Positions 8,201 to 15,803 of a stretch of 22,705 bases of DNA are shown here, in pieces. A program made the translations under genes and the position numbers. The stretch comes from Clostridium sp. CAG:433. Its GTDB lineage: Bacteria; Bacillota_I; Bacilli_A; RF39; UBA660. The notes beneath the pieces are model-generated. The model saw nothing but the letters and a program-made list of their open reading frames with translations. It ran no database searches and had not been told where the DNA came from. The first letter of the stretch is position 1, and every line of letters starts with the position of its first letter. Location: the NCBI GenBank assembly GCA_000433675.1, contig FR893533.1:1-22705 (forward strand), read 5' to 3'.

Positions 8201-10376
8201 TGATAATAATAGAAAAATAACAATTAAGCATTTACCTAAAGGAACATATTATATAAAAGAAAAGAATAATAAGACATGTAACGCATCATCAAATTCTAAT
8301 GATTGCATAGGTTATTATTATCCAAGTTATACAAGTGATAGCAGTTATAAATTTACTATAACTGAATGTTCAAGTTCAAATGCAACATCATGTACTACAC
8401 ATGTTTCATCAAAACAAACTTTAGAAAATAAACCAACAGAAATAACATTTACTAAGAAAGATTTCTATAGTTATTATGATACGGCTGATAAAAATAAGAG
8501 TGATTCAAATGTTACATTTGAAAATGATAAAGAAAGAAATGATTTTGATAAAATCGTATTTAAAATAAAAGATTCAAGTGGTAAATACTTAACACTTAAG
8601 AAAGTAAGAGATGTGGGAGATTGTAGTACTGACAGCAGTTATAGTGAATATAGATATGTAAAATCTGATCAAACAGATACAAATGGTACTGAATTACATA
8701 CATGTGGTGGACACATAAAGATAACAAATTTATGTAGAGGTAATGAATATACTGTAGAAGAAGTTAGTGTTCCAGATGGTTCTGTATATGTTAAAGAAAA
8801 CACAGAATCAACACCAACATCTGTTAAATATAAAATACCTTGTACTGAAGGAGATACAACTCAAAGTACAACAACAAATTTAATTAGTGATAAACCAACA
8901 AGAGTTAGATTTGAAAAACGTGATTCAAAATATAATTATTTAATACAAGATGAAACAACAACTTTTGAAGTATATAAATGCGCTAAAGGAACAGAATGTC
9001 ATCCAGCAGATTATGTAACAAAAGAAGAAAGAGAAAAAAATGGTATGACACTTGTTAAATTTAATCCAAGAGCAGTTATAAATGGTGATGAAGAAGATCC
9101 AACAGATGCAGAAGGATTACAAGGTGTTGAAGTATATAGAAAAATAAGTGATAGCGATGTTTCAAAAGGCCAAAAATATGAAACAAGTTTACATCCATAT
9201 AATGGAATATTAGTACTAAGATACTTAGAATCAAATTATAGATATGTATTACTTGAAACAGTCGCACCTAAAAATTATTCTCTTCCAAGTGGAAGAAATG
9301 CTGAAACTAGTTTCACAGTTACAAATACAACTGTAAAAGTTGATGAAGTGGATGTACCAAATAAACCAACATCATTAATAATTAGAAAATATTCAGATAC
9401 TGGTGAATTACTTCCAGGCGCAGAATTTAAAATATATGAAGGAAAAACATGTGATGCTAATTTATCTGCTATGAACCAACCTAAAACATTATTAAAATTA
9501 AAAACAATTAGAGATGGTGTATATGAAAATAGACCAACTAAGGATACAGATACAATTCTTACATGTACAGATAGAGATGGAGAAAAATGTTCTGAAATAA
9601 ATACAAAATTAACTTATAAAGATTATGCAGATTCATGGGCTAATTTTGATGAAACGTTAAATACTGAAAAGAACAAGGTTGAAATAAAACAAGGTGAAGC
9701 ATTAATTCAATATTTAGAATATGATCATTGTTATATTATTGAAGAAGTAAAGGCTCCAAAAGGATATTCTTTACCAAAGAATGAAGAAGATAGATATACA
9801 ATGGTTACAATTCCAAAGAATACTGAATATGCATCTGATACATATAAAACATTAATAAACAAACCAACACCATTTACATTCTATAAATATGATGAATATA
9901 ACAATTTATTAGATGGTGCAGAATTTAAACTTCAAAAGTTAGATGATAATAAAAAATATCATGATATAACAGTAACTAGAGAAGAAACAGAAACTGGAGT
10001 ATATTATAAAGCTGATGAATCAAGTGATAATAAAATAATAACAACAGTAAATGGTAGTGCTACAGTATACTACTTAGAAGAAGGACAATATAGAATAGTA
10101 GAAGTAACACCTGCTCCAGGAAAAGAATTAGGTAAAAATCCAAATATAGCAACATTCTTTGTTGATAGTAGTGGAAATGTATACGGTAATTCAATAATAG
10201 TAAATAAATCAAAAACAGAAAAAATAGAAGTAAAATCAAGTGCAAGTGCTGAACTTGTTGTAAGTATACAAACTGGTCAAAAAGTAATAAGATATGGTTT
10301 AATAATCGCAACAATTGCATCAGTAATAATAGCGCTTATGATAATGCTAAGAATGTATAAGAAAAAATCAGAGTAA
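5292..10376 (+). CDS. Giant SpaA/Cna-B repeat surface protein with C-terminal anchor
   Basis: I chose the ATG at 5292 (1694 residues): AGGAG at 5279-5283 is well spaced for it, whereas the GTG at 5283 lies inside that site. After a signal-anchor segment (about 4-25) comes an Asn/Lys-rich N-terminal region. About nine SpaA/Cna-B-like units follow, starting near 432, 541, 671, 774, 889, 1049, 1202, 1359 and 1525. The better ones show a KxD/E first strand, an (P/D)GAEFK core and an ExxAPxGY end (for example EEVKAPKGYSLP), the layout of domains that form internal Lys-Asn isopeptide bonds. Later units are joined by an NKPT-type linker. The C-terminus has SIQTG (1658-1662), a hydrophobic helix (about 1669-1686) and a KKK tail: a sortase-like signal without canonical LPXTG. 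Predicted stalk-like adhesin or pilin-type protein. It is the central gene of a three-gene operon. Confidence 0.88.
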   Translation: MKNKKKYIFIILTVLVLFLLSDFLVHLVINRSFGKEKTESKLGHTLPIVYTIMDEKNTPDNLTSTEATSKYENDILYSTVGYVELNEQGEYYIAKLNNVNPLIIKHIASFGFAYNDITGTVIEDASMDSNQQIKVPKKYYEKFEKGDKEPVKMQIVTRINKDDLSNIKIKYKKGNKSKSLTRNGNDVTTSFSVMKPNVGKIYTKDDIAIYINESTKSVFKDKYFWDSSSGTINLNINPVLINKITVKVKKKSLIEKIIDIKNIFAETATYDNMASSGELKSAPNLKDGETLKFDKVDTWYFWPSCQENNACQYPTEVNDTWKKADNYLYSDCNSSNCTLSSSEYEDFVIRLTESTSNKILFKGTIYAALFCNDHNNSASKDNVQGSFNIQVIKIDNTKKYIILKFTGGEQAWQGGQTPGGVLKFTWSAEEKGKIAVAKELKGIGNKKLDGERFRVTLYSGKDCKSGNAISSKIFFSGDQTVWKNLKFGNYSVKETTCNENKYYCDTTCKNITLDESDCDKNGENCIEKTLVKSPVSNAKKYYCYRAKKTDKDNTSCALANAELELYNKNLTICENNICSLGGFSDTKITDKTGEVVFTNLEYSSYKLRENGGTNTDPLRLNSSCDSNKMNEYWNDSNEKTIKASNLTLMTRNSKGEYTCPTSDAELVKDTHVTYCAKVMKIDMITGEPLKNATFTAYYSENGSTFGTATTDKTGVATFYFGAKYNNGSYYIKETSAPAGYALNTQGMDVQVYQMEKGDSNCNAPSNNFIYEDQKLVISWFKVSERGDYPVPKAKFTVSKNGVNIHHTAEKQQYMNGNCYVYSTNANDSTTFESDQDGPVCVIGVPSGEYLVTETSSIPSHTMGAKNTLKVKTSTEVSNNITDSNKIVNYPTVFEFTKTVSSGDEENVKIIVNGKEKTLKDLTTEELKLLEFNVTDKDNKVLSFVLENGVYEYAGNTIDGPEGTPTTALHLDNNRKITIKHLPKGTYYIKEKNNKTCNASSNSNDCIGYYYPSYTSDSSYKFTITECSSSNATSCTTHVSSKQTLENKPTEITFTKKDFYSYYDTADKNKSDSNVTFENDKERNDFDKIVFKIKDSSGKYLTLKKVRDVGDCSTDSSYSEYRYVKSDQTDTNGTELHTCGGHIKITNLCRGNEYTVEEVSVPDGSVYVKENTESTPTSVKYKIPCTEGDTTQSTTTNLISDKPTRVRFEKRDSKYNYLIQDETTTFEVYKCAKGTECHPADYVTKEEREKNGMTLVKFNPRAVINGDEEDPTDAEGLQGVEVYRKISDSDVSKGQKYETSLHPYNGILVLRYLESNYRYVLLETVAPKNYSLPSGRNAETSFTVTNTTVKVDEVDVPNKPTSLIIRKYSDTGELLPGAEFKIYEGKTCDANLSAMNQPKTLLKLKTIRDGVYENRPTKDTDTILTCTDRDGEKCSEINTKLTYKDYADSWANFDETLNTEKNKVEIKQGEALIQYLEYDHCYIIEEVKAPKGYSLPKNEEDRYTMVTIPKNTEYASDTYKTLINKPTPFTFYKYDEYNNLLDGAEFKLQKLDDNKKYHDITVTREETETGVYYKADESSDNKIITTVNGSATVYYLEEGQYRIVEVTPAPGKELGKNPNIATFFVDSSGNVYGNSIIVNKSKTEKIEVKSSASAELVVSIQTGQKVIRYGLIIATIASVIIALMIMLRMYKKKSE

Positions 10377-10392
10377 AGGAGAATAGAGTTAA

Positions 10393-11064
10393 ATGGCTAA
10401 TAAAAAAAAGAATAAAAAGACCTTAGAACAAGAATTAAAAAGAGATAAAATAATGCTTTTAATTACATCTATAATAATAGTGATATTATTATCTCTATTA
10501 ATTGTTTCAAGAAATTATAGAGACTTTAGTTTAGTAAATTTAAAAACTAATAATAAAACAATATTCTCTGTTTCTGATTTGAAAATTAATGATTTAAAAT
10601 ATGGTGATAAAGAAGAAGAAATAAGAAAATCACTAGGAACTCCAAATAAAGAAAAAAATATTACTAAAGATAAGTATAGTTATAAAGAGCTAATTTATGA
10701 TGGATTAACAGTTACATTAAAAGAGTTTTATAATGATTATATGCTTGTTGGAGTAAAAGTTACAAGCAATAAATATGATGTTGCTAGAAATATTAAAGTA
10801 AATGATTCAATAACAAAAACTATGAAAAAGTTTAAAGTTCAAAATAAAAAAGGAACATACATGTATGGTAACTATCCATATAAAGCATTATCTGATGATG
10901 AAATAACTGAAACAATATATTTTGGTGCTAGAAATTCGTCTAAGGTTTTATATGTAAATAAGGATGCAACAGTTAATAATGAAAAATCTAACATATCAAA
11001 ATTAAATATATATTATAAATTAGGTAAGATAACAAAAATAGAATGGAGTTATGATTTTGAATAA
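10393..11064 (+). CDS. Membrane-anchored protein with BamE-like repeats
   Basis: This 223-residue protein has a very basic N-terminus, one membrane helix (about 20-39) and an extracellular domain. The segment near 62-85 (LKYGDKEEEIRKSLGTP) has the pattern of a SmpA/BamE-type repeat (G-x-x-x-x-x-V/I-x-x-x-LG-x-P). A second, weaker copy near 134-146 reads IKVNDSITKTMKKFK. BamE-like folds also occur in Gram-positive lipoproteins and surface proteins as protein-binding modules; the assignment here rests on pattern only. AAGGAG overlaps the stop of the SpaA-type gene, with a somewhat long 11-base spacing to the ATG. It is the last gene of the operon and is followed at once by a terminator. A partner or assembly role for the large surface protein is inference from the operon. 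Confidence 0.75.
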   Translation: MANKKKNKKTLEQELKRDKIMLLITSIIIVILLSLLIVSRNYRDFSLVNLKTNNKTIFSVSDLKINDLKYGDKEEEIRKSLGTPNKEKNITKDKYSYKELIYDGLTVTLKEFYNDYMLVGVKVTSNKYDVARNIKVNDSITKTMKKFKVQNKKGTYMYGNYPYKALSDDEITETIYFGARNSSKVLYVNKDATVNNEKSNISKLNIYYKLGKITKIEWSYDFE

Positions 11065-11065
11065 G

Positions 11066-11093
11066 GATGGACTATAAAAAGTTCATCTTTTTT
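11066..11093 (+). terminator. Intrinsic terminator of the 4720-11064 operon
   Basis: GATGGACT (11066-11073) pairs with AGTTCATC (11080-11087) with one G-U pair, around a six-base loop, and six T follow. It begins one base after the stop codon, and separates this operon from the gene at 11192. Confidence 0.8.
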
Positions 11094-11138
11094 GTTAGTA
11101 AAATGTTTGTTAAAGAAACACTTTTTATAGCGTATATA

Positions 11139-11167
11139 TTGAAAAAAATGGTACTTGTTGATATAAT
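11139..11167 (+). promoter_or_regulatory. Sigma-A-type promoter of the SdrD-B adhesin gene
   Basis: TTGAAA (11139-11144), a 17-base spacer and TATAAT (11162-11167) form a near-consensus promoter. The TGA just before the -10 also makes it an extended -10. The ATG lies 25 bases past the -10, after a GGTGAG ribosome site. This is the clearest promoter in the window. Confidence 0.8.
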
Positions 11168-11191
11168 TAACTTAAGAAAATAGGTGAGTAT

Positions 11192-14100
11192 ATGAAGTTA
11201 AATTTTAAGAGCAAGAAAGTACAAATTATTTGTATTCTAATTGTGGTTTTAATTGTTGCTAGTTTTTTTGTATATGGCAAATTAGCAAGTGCTGATACAG
11301 CAGCAAACAAAGTAGCAATGAAGCAAGTAAAATTAAATAAAATAGAAACAGGAGCTAGTAATTTTGATTCGAGTGATGGTCTTGATTATTCTAATCAAAG
11401 TTCATATTCAAGTATTACAGGATATATTCCAGGAAATGATAATAATTCTAAAAATAGAATAGTTAGATCATTTGATACATTATCTTATAATTTTGATTAT
11501 ACAATTATGAGTAAAGATGGAAGTAATGATTATGAAGAAAGAACAGTTGATATAAAAGTAACTATTCCAGAAAGTATATCAAAGTATGTTTCATTTACAA
11601 AAGATGGTATAGTAGGTGAAACATCACATACATATTCATTTAATGGTATAGATACTTATGGAAATTTTAATTCTAAAATAACTTTATATGTTTTAGGGGC
11701 ACCTAATGGAACTAAAATAAGTCCAAAGTTTGAAATACAAGAAAGTACTAATACAGATTCGAATTATACAATTAATTTAGGAAGTATTTCGTTTGATACT
11801 GAAAAGGTTAATTATGAATATGATAGTGAAAAAACAAATAAATATAGTGATAAAAGTTTAACAACAGGTTTTTACAACTATATGCCAACGATCGTATCTT
11901 CAAAAGAAGCAGATTATGATGTAAATTTAATAGGGCAAACAACAGAAGGACAAAAGACTACATATAATAATGTAACAGGTAGATATTTAAGTTATGTATT
12001 TGGTATTAAGATTTTAGGAAATGATTCAAAAGGAATCAAAGGTCTTACAATGCCAGATGGTTCTGATATAACATTTAGTATTAATGCATCACAAAATGGA
12101 AGTACGAAAACAGTTAATATTGATGATTCATGGATTAGATTATATGGTTCAAATAATGTATCTGGAATAGAACCTATTGCTGTCTCAAATCCATATAGTA
12201 CAAATTCAACTGATGCAAGTATACTTGTTAAAAATCCTGGTGAAATAAAGGTTACAAAAACTGATTTAGGATATAATGCAGTTATAAGTGGTTATAAAAT
12301 AAATTATACAAGTGCAAGTGTAAATGCAGATGGTACAAAAATATCTAATAAAGATCATTATATTGGTACATATGCAGTAACAGTATTCTCACCAAGAACA
12401 GATGCTGATGGTAAAAATGATATAGTAACAAGTCTTAATGTAAAAAATGTAAAAATAAAAGATGTAAGTGGTTCAGAAATAACTCTTTCAAATTATTCAG
12501 CAAATGCAACTAATAAATATTATGAAGTAAAAGATTATTCTTTAACTGGTGAATTTTATGATAGCGCAAGTAATAAAATTGCTAGTAAAGAAAGTGGAAC
12601 AGGTGCTGTATCTAAAGGTGAAAATGTTACATATAAAACAACATTTAATTATAAGAAAACAATGTCTGATCAAGGATTAAAAGAAGTAATAAAAGTAGAT
12701 CCAGATGCATATGGAGTAATGCAAAATGGAGATAAAGATATTAAGATAACTGTTGAAGGCACTGGTGATAAAAAATTGTCACAAGATGATTTTGAGATTA
12801 CTTATTTAACAGGAAGTTTTGATAATTCAAATTATAAAGTAGAAGTAAAAACAAATGTAAGCAAGGAAGATTCATCTATTATAACAAGTGCATGTTCAAA
12901 ATCTATTAGTTCATATACTAAAGATCAAATAATGAATATATATGGTGGTCCTTGCATTAAAGCAAATGATGGAGTAGAACAAACATTTAAAAAGATATCA
13001 GATGCTAGAACAAGTGATAATAATGAGATTCCAATAACTAAGATAGTTATTCAAACTAAGAAAGGTGTTAAACTTCCAGATTCTGCAAAGGTTACTGTTG
13101 AAGTACTTTTAAGAGTAAGAAATGTAAGTGATTTAACTAAAACATATCAAGCAACTGTAGTTGCAAGTTCATCAGATTATGATGATGTACTTACTTATTA
13201 TGCACCAAGAGTTACAAATGATGAAAATAGTATAACAAGTCCTAATAACTATATAAAAACAGTATATAATGGAAATACTATAGCAAGCAAAAGTACTAAT
13301 GCTTGGGGCGATTCATTAAAAATTGTTAATTTCACTTCTAGAGAAGAAATAACAGTAAAAAATAAAAATTCTGATGGTAGTATTAAAACTAACTATGATG
13401 TTTCTAAAAATGATACATTACTATATAATATAAAAACAACAATAAATGATGAAAATGAAAGAGTTGGTGCTGATGATACATGGTACATTAATCATTTAAA
13501 AGTTATAGTAACAATTCCAGAAGGAATTAATTATGTTCCAGATAAAGATCTTGGAACACCAGAAGTTACATATGAAAATAATACTACAAAATTAATTTAT
13601 ACACTTCCATATACTAAACCTAATATGAAGATTGATGAAATTAATTTTAAGGCAACATTATCTCCAAAAATTAAAGGTAATGGAGTACCTTTAACAGTAA
13701 CAAGTACTGTAGAAGCAATAAATGTTAACAATGAAAAAGATACAAGTTATTTTAGTTATTTAACAGGTAGTTTTACAATTTATGCCACAGGTATAGAAAA
13801 TGTAATTGTTACACAAAAAATTGGTGAAAATGGATCCAAAGTAGAAAAGAATAGTGAGTTTAGTTATATATTAGATATATATAATAATACAAATAAAAAT
13901 TTAACTGATTATGCTATACTTGATATTTTACCAAGTATAGGTGATAGAAATGGTTCTGATTTTAATGGTACATATAAGGCAAAAATAGAACTTCCAAGTA
14001 CTATGGGAAATGCCAAAGTATATTGTTCAAATCAAGAATATAGTAAGTTAAATAATGAAGTATTAGATTCAAATAATGAATTTAAAGAATGTAATTTAGA

Positions 14101-15769
14101 TGATTATACAGAAGTAACTGCAATAAAAATAACAAATATAAACTTAGAAGCAAATAAGGCAGCAGATAGTATTAAGGTTACATTAAAACCAGAAAATAAT
14201 AATTATTCTGATAAATATGTAAATTCATTTGTTGGTGCTTCTAAAACATATACTCAAAATGAATCAAATAAGATAGAAGCAAGTGTAATAAGTAGAAATA
14301 TTTCTGGTAGAGTATTCATTGATAATAATGAAAATGGTATAGAAGATGATGGAGATACTTATTATAAAGATATGCCAGTTACTTTATATAAACTTGATTC
14401 AGATAATAATATGAAGAAAATTAGTGATGCAACTACAGATAAAGATGGTAAATATATGTTTAAAGATTTAGATGTAGGAAGATATAAAATAAGAGCAAAC
14501 TATAATAGTTCTTTATATGATTTAACACTTAGATATACAACAGAAGATACAACTAAAGATTCTGATGGATATAAAGTAGATGATAATATTATTGAAATAA
14601 GTAATAAAAGAACTCCAGATGAATCTGATGGTATAAGAGTCACAAGAGAAATTGAATCAATAAAAGATATGAATATAGGGTTAATTTCTAGAAAAACATT
14701 TGGATTTGATATAAAGAAATATATAACAAGAATTGATTTAAATTATAATAATACTTTAAATACACTTAATTATGATAATCAAACTAAGGTTTTACTAAGT
14801 GTTAGAAATAGTTTAAGAGCAACTGCAAAAGTATATTATGGAATTGAAATAACAAATAATTCTACATCATCTGGATATGTAAAATTGATAAATGAAGATA
14901 TTCCTGTTGGACTTACATTTAATTCAAGTGATGAACTTAATAAAGATTGGTTCTATTCTGATGGTGAAATTAGAAGTATTGCACTAGAAAATGATTTAAT
15001 TAATCCTGGTGAAAAAAGATATTTAACAATAGCGCTTGATATGCCTTCACAAACTGAAGCAAGAACATTTATTAATACAGTAACTCTTCTTGAAGTTGAA
15101 AAGAAGGAAGATGAAATAGAATCAACAGATGCAACTGTCACTTCAAATACATATAAAGTTGGAGAAGCAGTAAGATATGCAGGTATTGATTTCCATGTTA
15201 TAAATACTGTGGATAAAGATAATGAACAAATATTAACTTTACTTGCTGATTCGAAAACTGTAAGTAAGAAGATGGGACATATGAATTCTGGTAGTTCAGT
15301 ATACAGATGGAGCGATTCAGAAATTAATAAATATATAAATAATAGTTTTATTAATGAAAATTCATTAAATTTACCAATACTTGTTGATACTAGTGTTTGT
15401 GATGATGCATCTGGATTACAAAGCGCATCATATGGTGGAACATTAATAAGTGAAGGAAAATGTGTTTCAAATATGTATAATACTTATAAGGTAAGATTAT
15501 TAACTGAAAATGAATATAATAGTTTAAAACAATCTAATAACTCTGATTTATCATGGTTATATGGTAGTAGTGATTTCTGGTTAATGAATTCAGTTTATAA
15601 AGAACAAAAACATGATTCATATGGAAATATAACATCAGATACAGATGTTAAAAACTATGCTAAATATGTTAATAAGACTAATTCGTCAGTTCAAAATGCA
15701 ACTGTTAATACTGCAAAAGAAGTTAGACCAGTTATTACAGTTTCAAGTAAGAATATAATTCCAGAATAA
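11192..15769 (+). CDS. Giant secreted adhesin-like protein, SdrD-B and DUF6273-like
   Basis: This 1525-residue protein has a signal peptide: basic start, hydrophobic core 10-29, and a likely cut after ASA (32-34). The mature part starts with a beta-rich region. Two blocks, near 95-190 and 745-850, share a DTLxYN...VxVTIPExI pattern. A DUF11-like domain (about 865-1030) and an SdrD-B domain (about 1035-1110) follow. The SdrD-B part has the typical ISGRVFIDNNENGIEDDGD start, which resembles a calcium-binding loop, and a DKDGKYMFKDL end. Segment 1167-1310 has the LNKDWFYSDG and NPGEKRYLTI motifs seen in SdrD-B proteins. Residues 1320-1525 match a DUF6273-like module, with GIDFHVI, YRWSDSEINKYIN, RLLTENEY, FWLMNS and EVRPVITV. 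There is no C-terminal anchor. It has its own promoter and terminator, so it is a separate unit. An adhesion role is inferred. Confidence 0.87.
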   Translation: MKLNFKSKKVQIICILIVVLIVASFFVYGKLASADTAANKVAMKQVKLNKIETGASNFDSSDGLDYSNQSSYSSITGYIPGNDNNSKNRIVRSFDTLSYNFDYTIMSKDGSNDYEERTVDIKVTIPESISKYVSFTKDGIVGETSHTYSFNGIDTYGNFNSKITLYVLGAPNGTKISPKFEIQESTNTDSNYTINLGSISFDTEKVNYEYDSEKTNKYSDKSLTTGFYNYMPTIVSSKEADYDVNLIGQTTEGQKTTYNNVTGRYLSYVFGIKILGNDSKGIKGLTMPDGSDITFSINASQNGSTKTVNIDDSWIRLYGSNNVSGIEPIAVSNPYSTNSTDASILVKNPGEIKVTKTDLGYNAVISGYKINYTSASVNADGTKISNKDHYIGTYAVTVFSPRTDADGKNDIVTSLNVKNVKIKDVSGSEITLSNYSANATNKYYEVKDYSLTGEFYDSASNKIASKESGTGAVSKGENVTYKTTFNYKKTMSDQGLKEVIKVDPDAYGVMQNGDKDIKITVEGTGDKKLSQDDFEITYLTGSFDNSNYKVEVKTNVSKEDSSIITSACSKSISSYTKDQIMNIYGGPCIKANDGVEQTFKKISDARTSDNNEIPITKIVIQTKKGVKLPDSAKVTVEVLLRVRNVSDLTKTYQATVVASSSDYDDVLTYYAPRVTNDENSITSPNNYIKTVYNGNTIASKSTNAWGDSLKIVNFTSREEITVKNKNSDGSIKTNYDVSKNDTLLYNIKTTINDENERVGADDTWYINHLKVIVTIPEGINYVPDKDLGTPEVTYENNTTKLIYTLPYTKPNMKIDEINFKATLSPKIKGNGVPLTVTSTVEAINVNNEKDTSYFSYLTGSFTIYATGIENVIVTQKIGENGSKVEKNSEFSYILDIYNNTNKNLTDYAILDILPSIGDRNGSDFNGTYKAKIELPSTMGNAKVYCSNQEYSKLNNEVLDSNNEFKECNLDDYTEVTAIKITNINLEANKAADSIKVTLKPENNNYSDKYVNSFVGASKTYTQNESNKIEASVISRNISGRVFIDNNENGIEDDGDTYYKDMPVTLYKLDSDNNMKKISDATTDKDGKYMFKDLDVGRYKIRANYNSSLYDLTLRYTTEDTTKDSDGYKVDDNIIEISNKRTPDESDGIRVTREIESIKDMNIGLISRKTFGFDIKKYITRIDLNYNNTLNTLNYDNQTKVLLSVRNSLRATAKVYYGIEITNNSTSSGYVKLINEDIPVGLTFNSSDELNKDWFYSDGEIRSIALENDLINPGEKRYLTIALDMPSQTEARTFINTVTLLEVEKKEDEIESTDATVTSNTYKVGEAVRYAGIDFHVINTVDKDNEQILTLLADSKTVSKKMGHMNSGSSVYRWSDSEINKYINNSFINENSLNLPILVDTSVCDDASGLQSASYGGTLISEGKCVSNMYNTYKVRLLTENEYNSLKQSNNSDLSWLYGSSDFWLMNSVYKEQKHDSYGNITSDTDVKNYAKYVNKTNSSVQNATVNTAKEVRPVITVSSKNIIPE

Positions 15770-15803
15770 AAGGAAATAATGTAAAAATTATTTCCTTTTT
15801 TTT
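15770..15803. terminator. Bidirectional terminator between adhesin gene and uvrB
   Basis: AAGGAAATAAT (15770-15780) and ATTATTTCCTT (15787-15797) pair perfectly around GTAAAA. T runs on the plus strand and A runs on the left arm provide U tails in both directions. It fills the gap between the convergent stops at 15769 and 15804. Confidence 0.88.

Noticed and set aside
11100..11128. Second hairpin (TGTTT...AAACA) before the adhesin gene
   Set aside because: Only about five pairs are perfect and the tail is short; the hairpin at 11066-11093 already explains termination.
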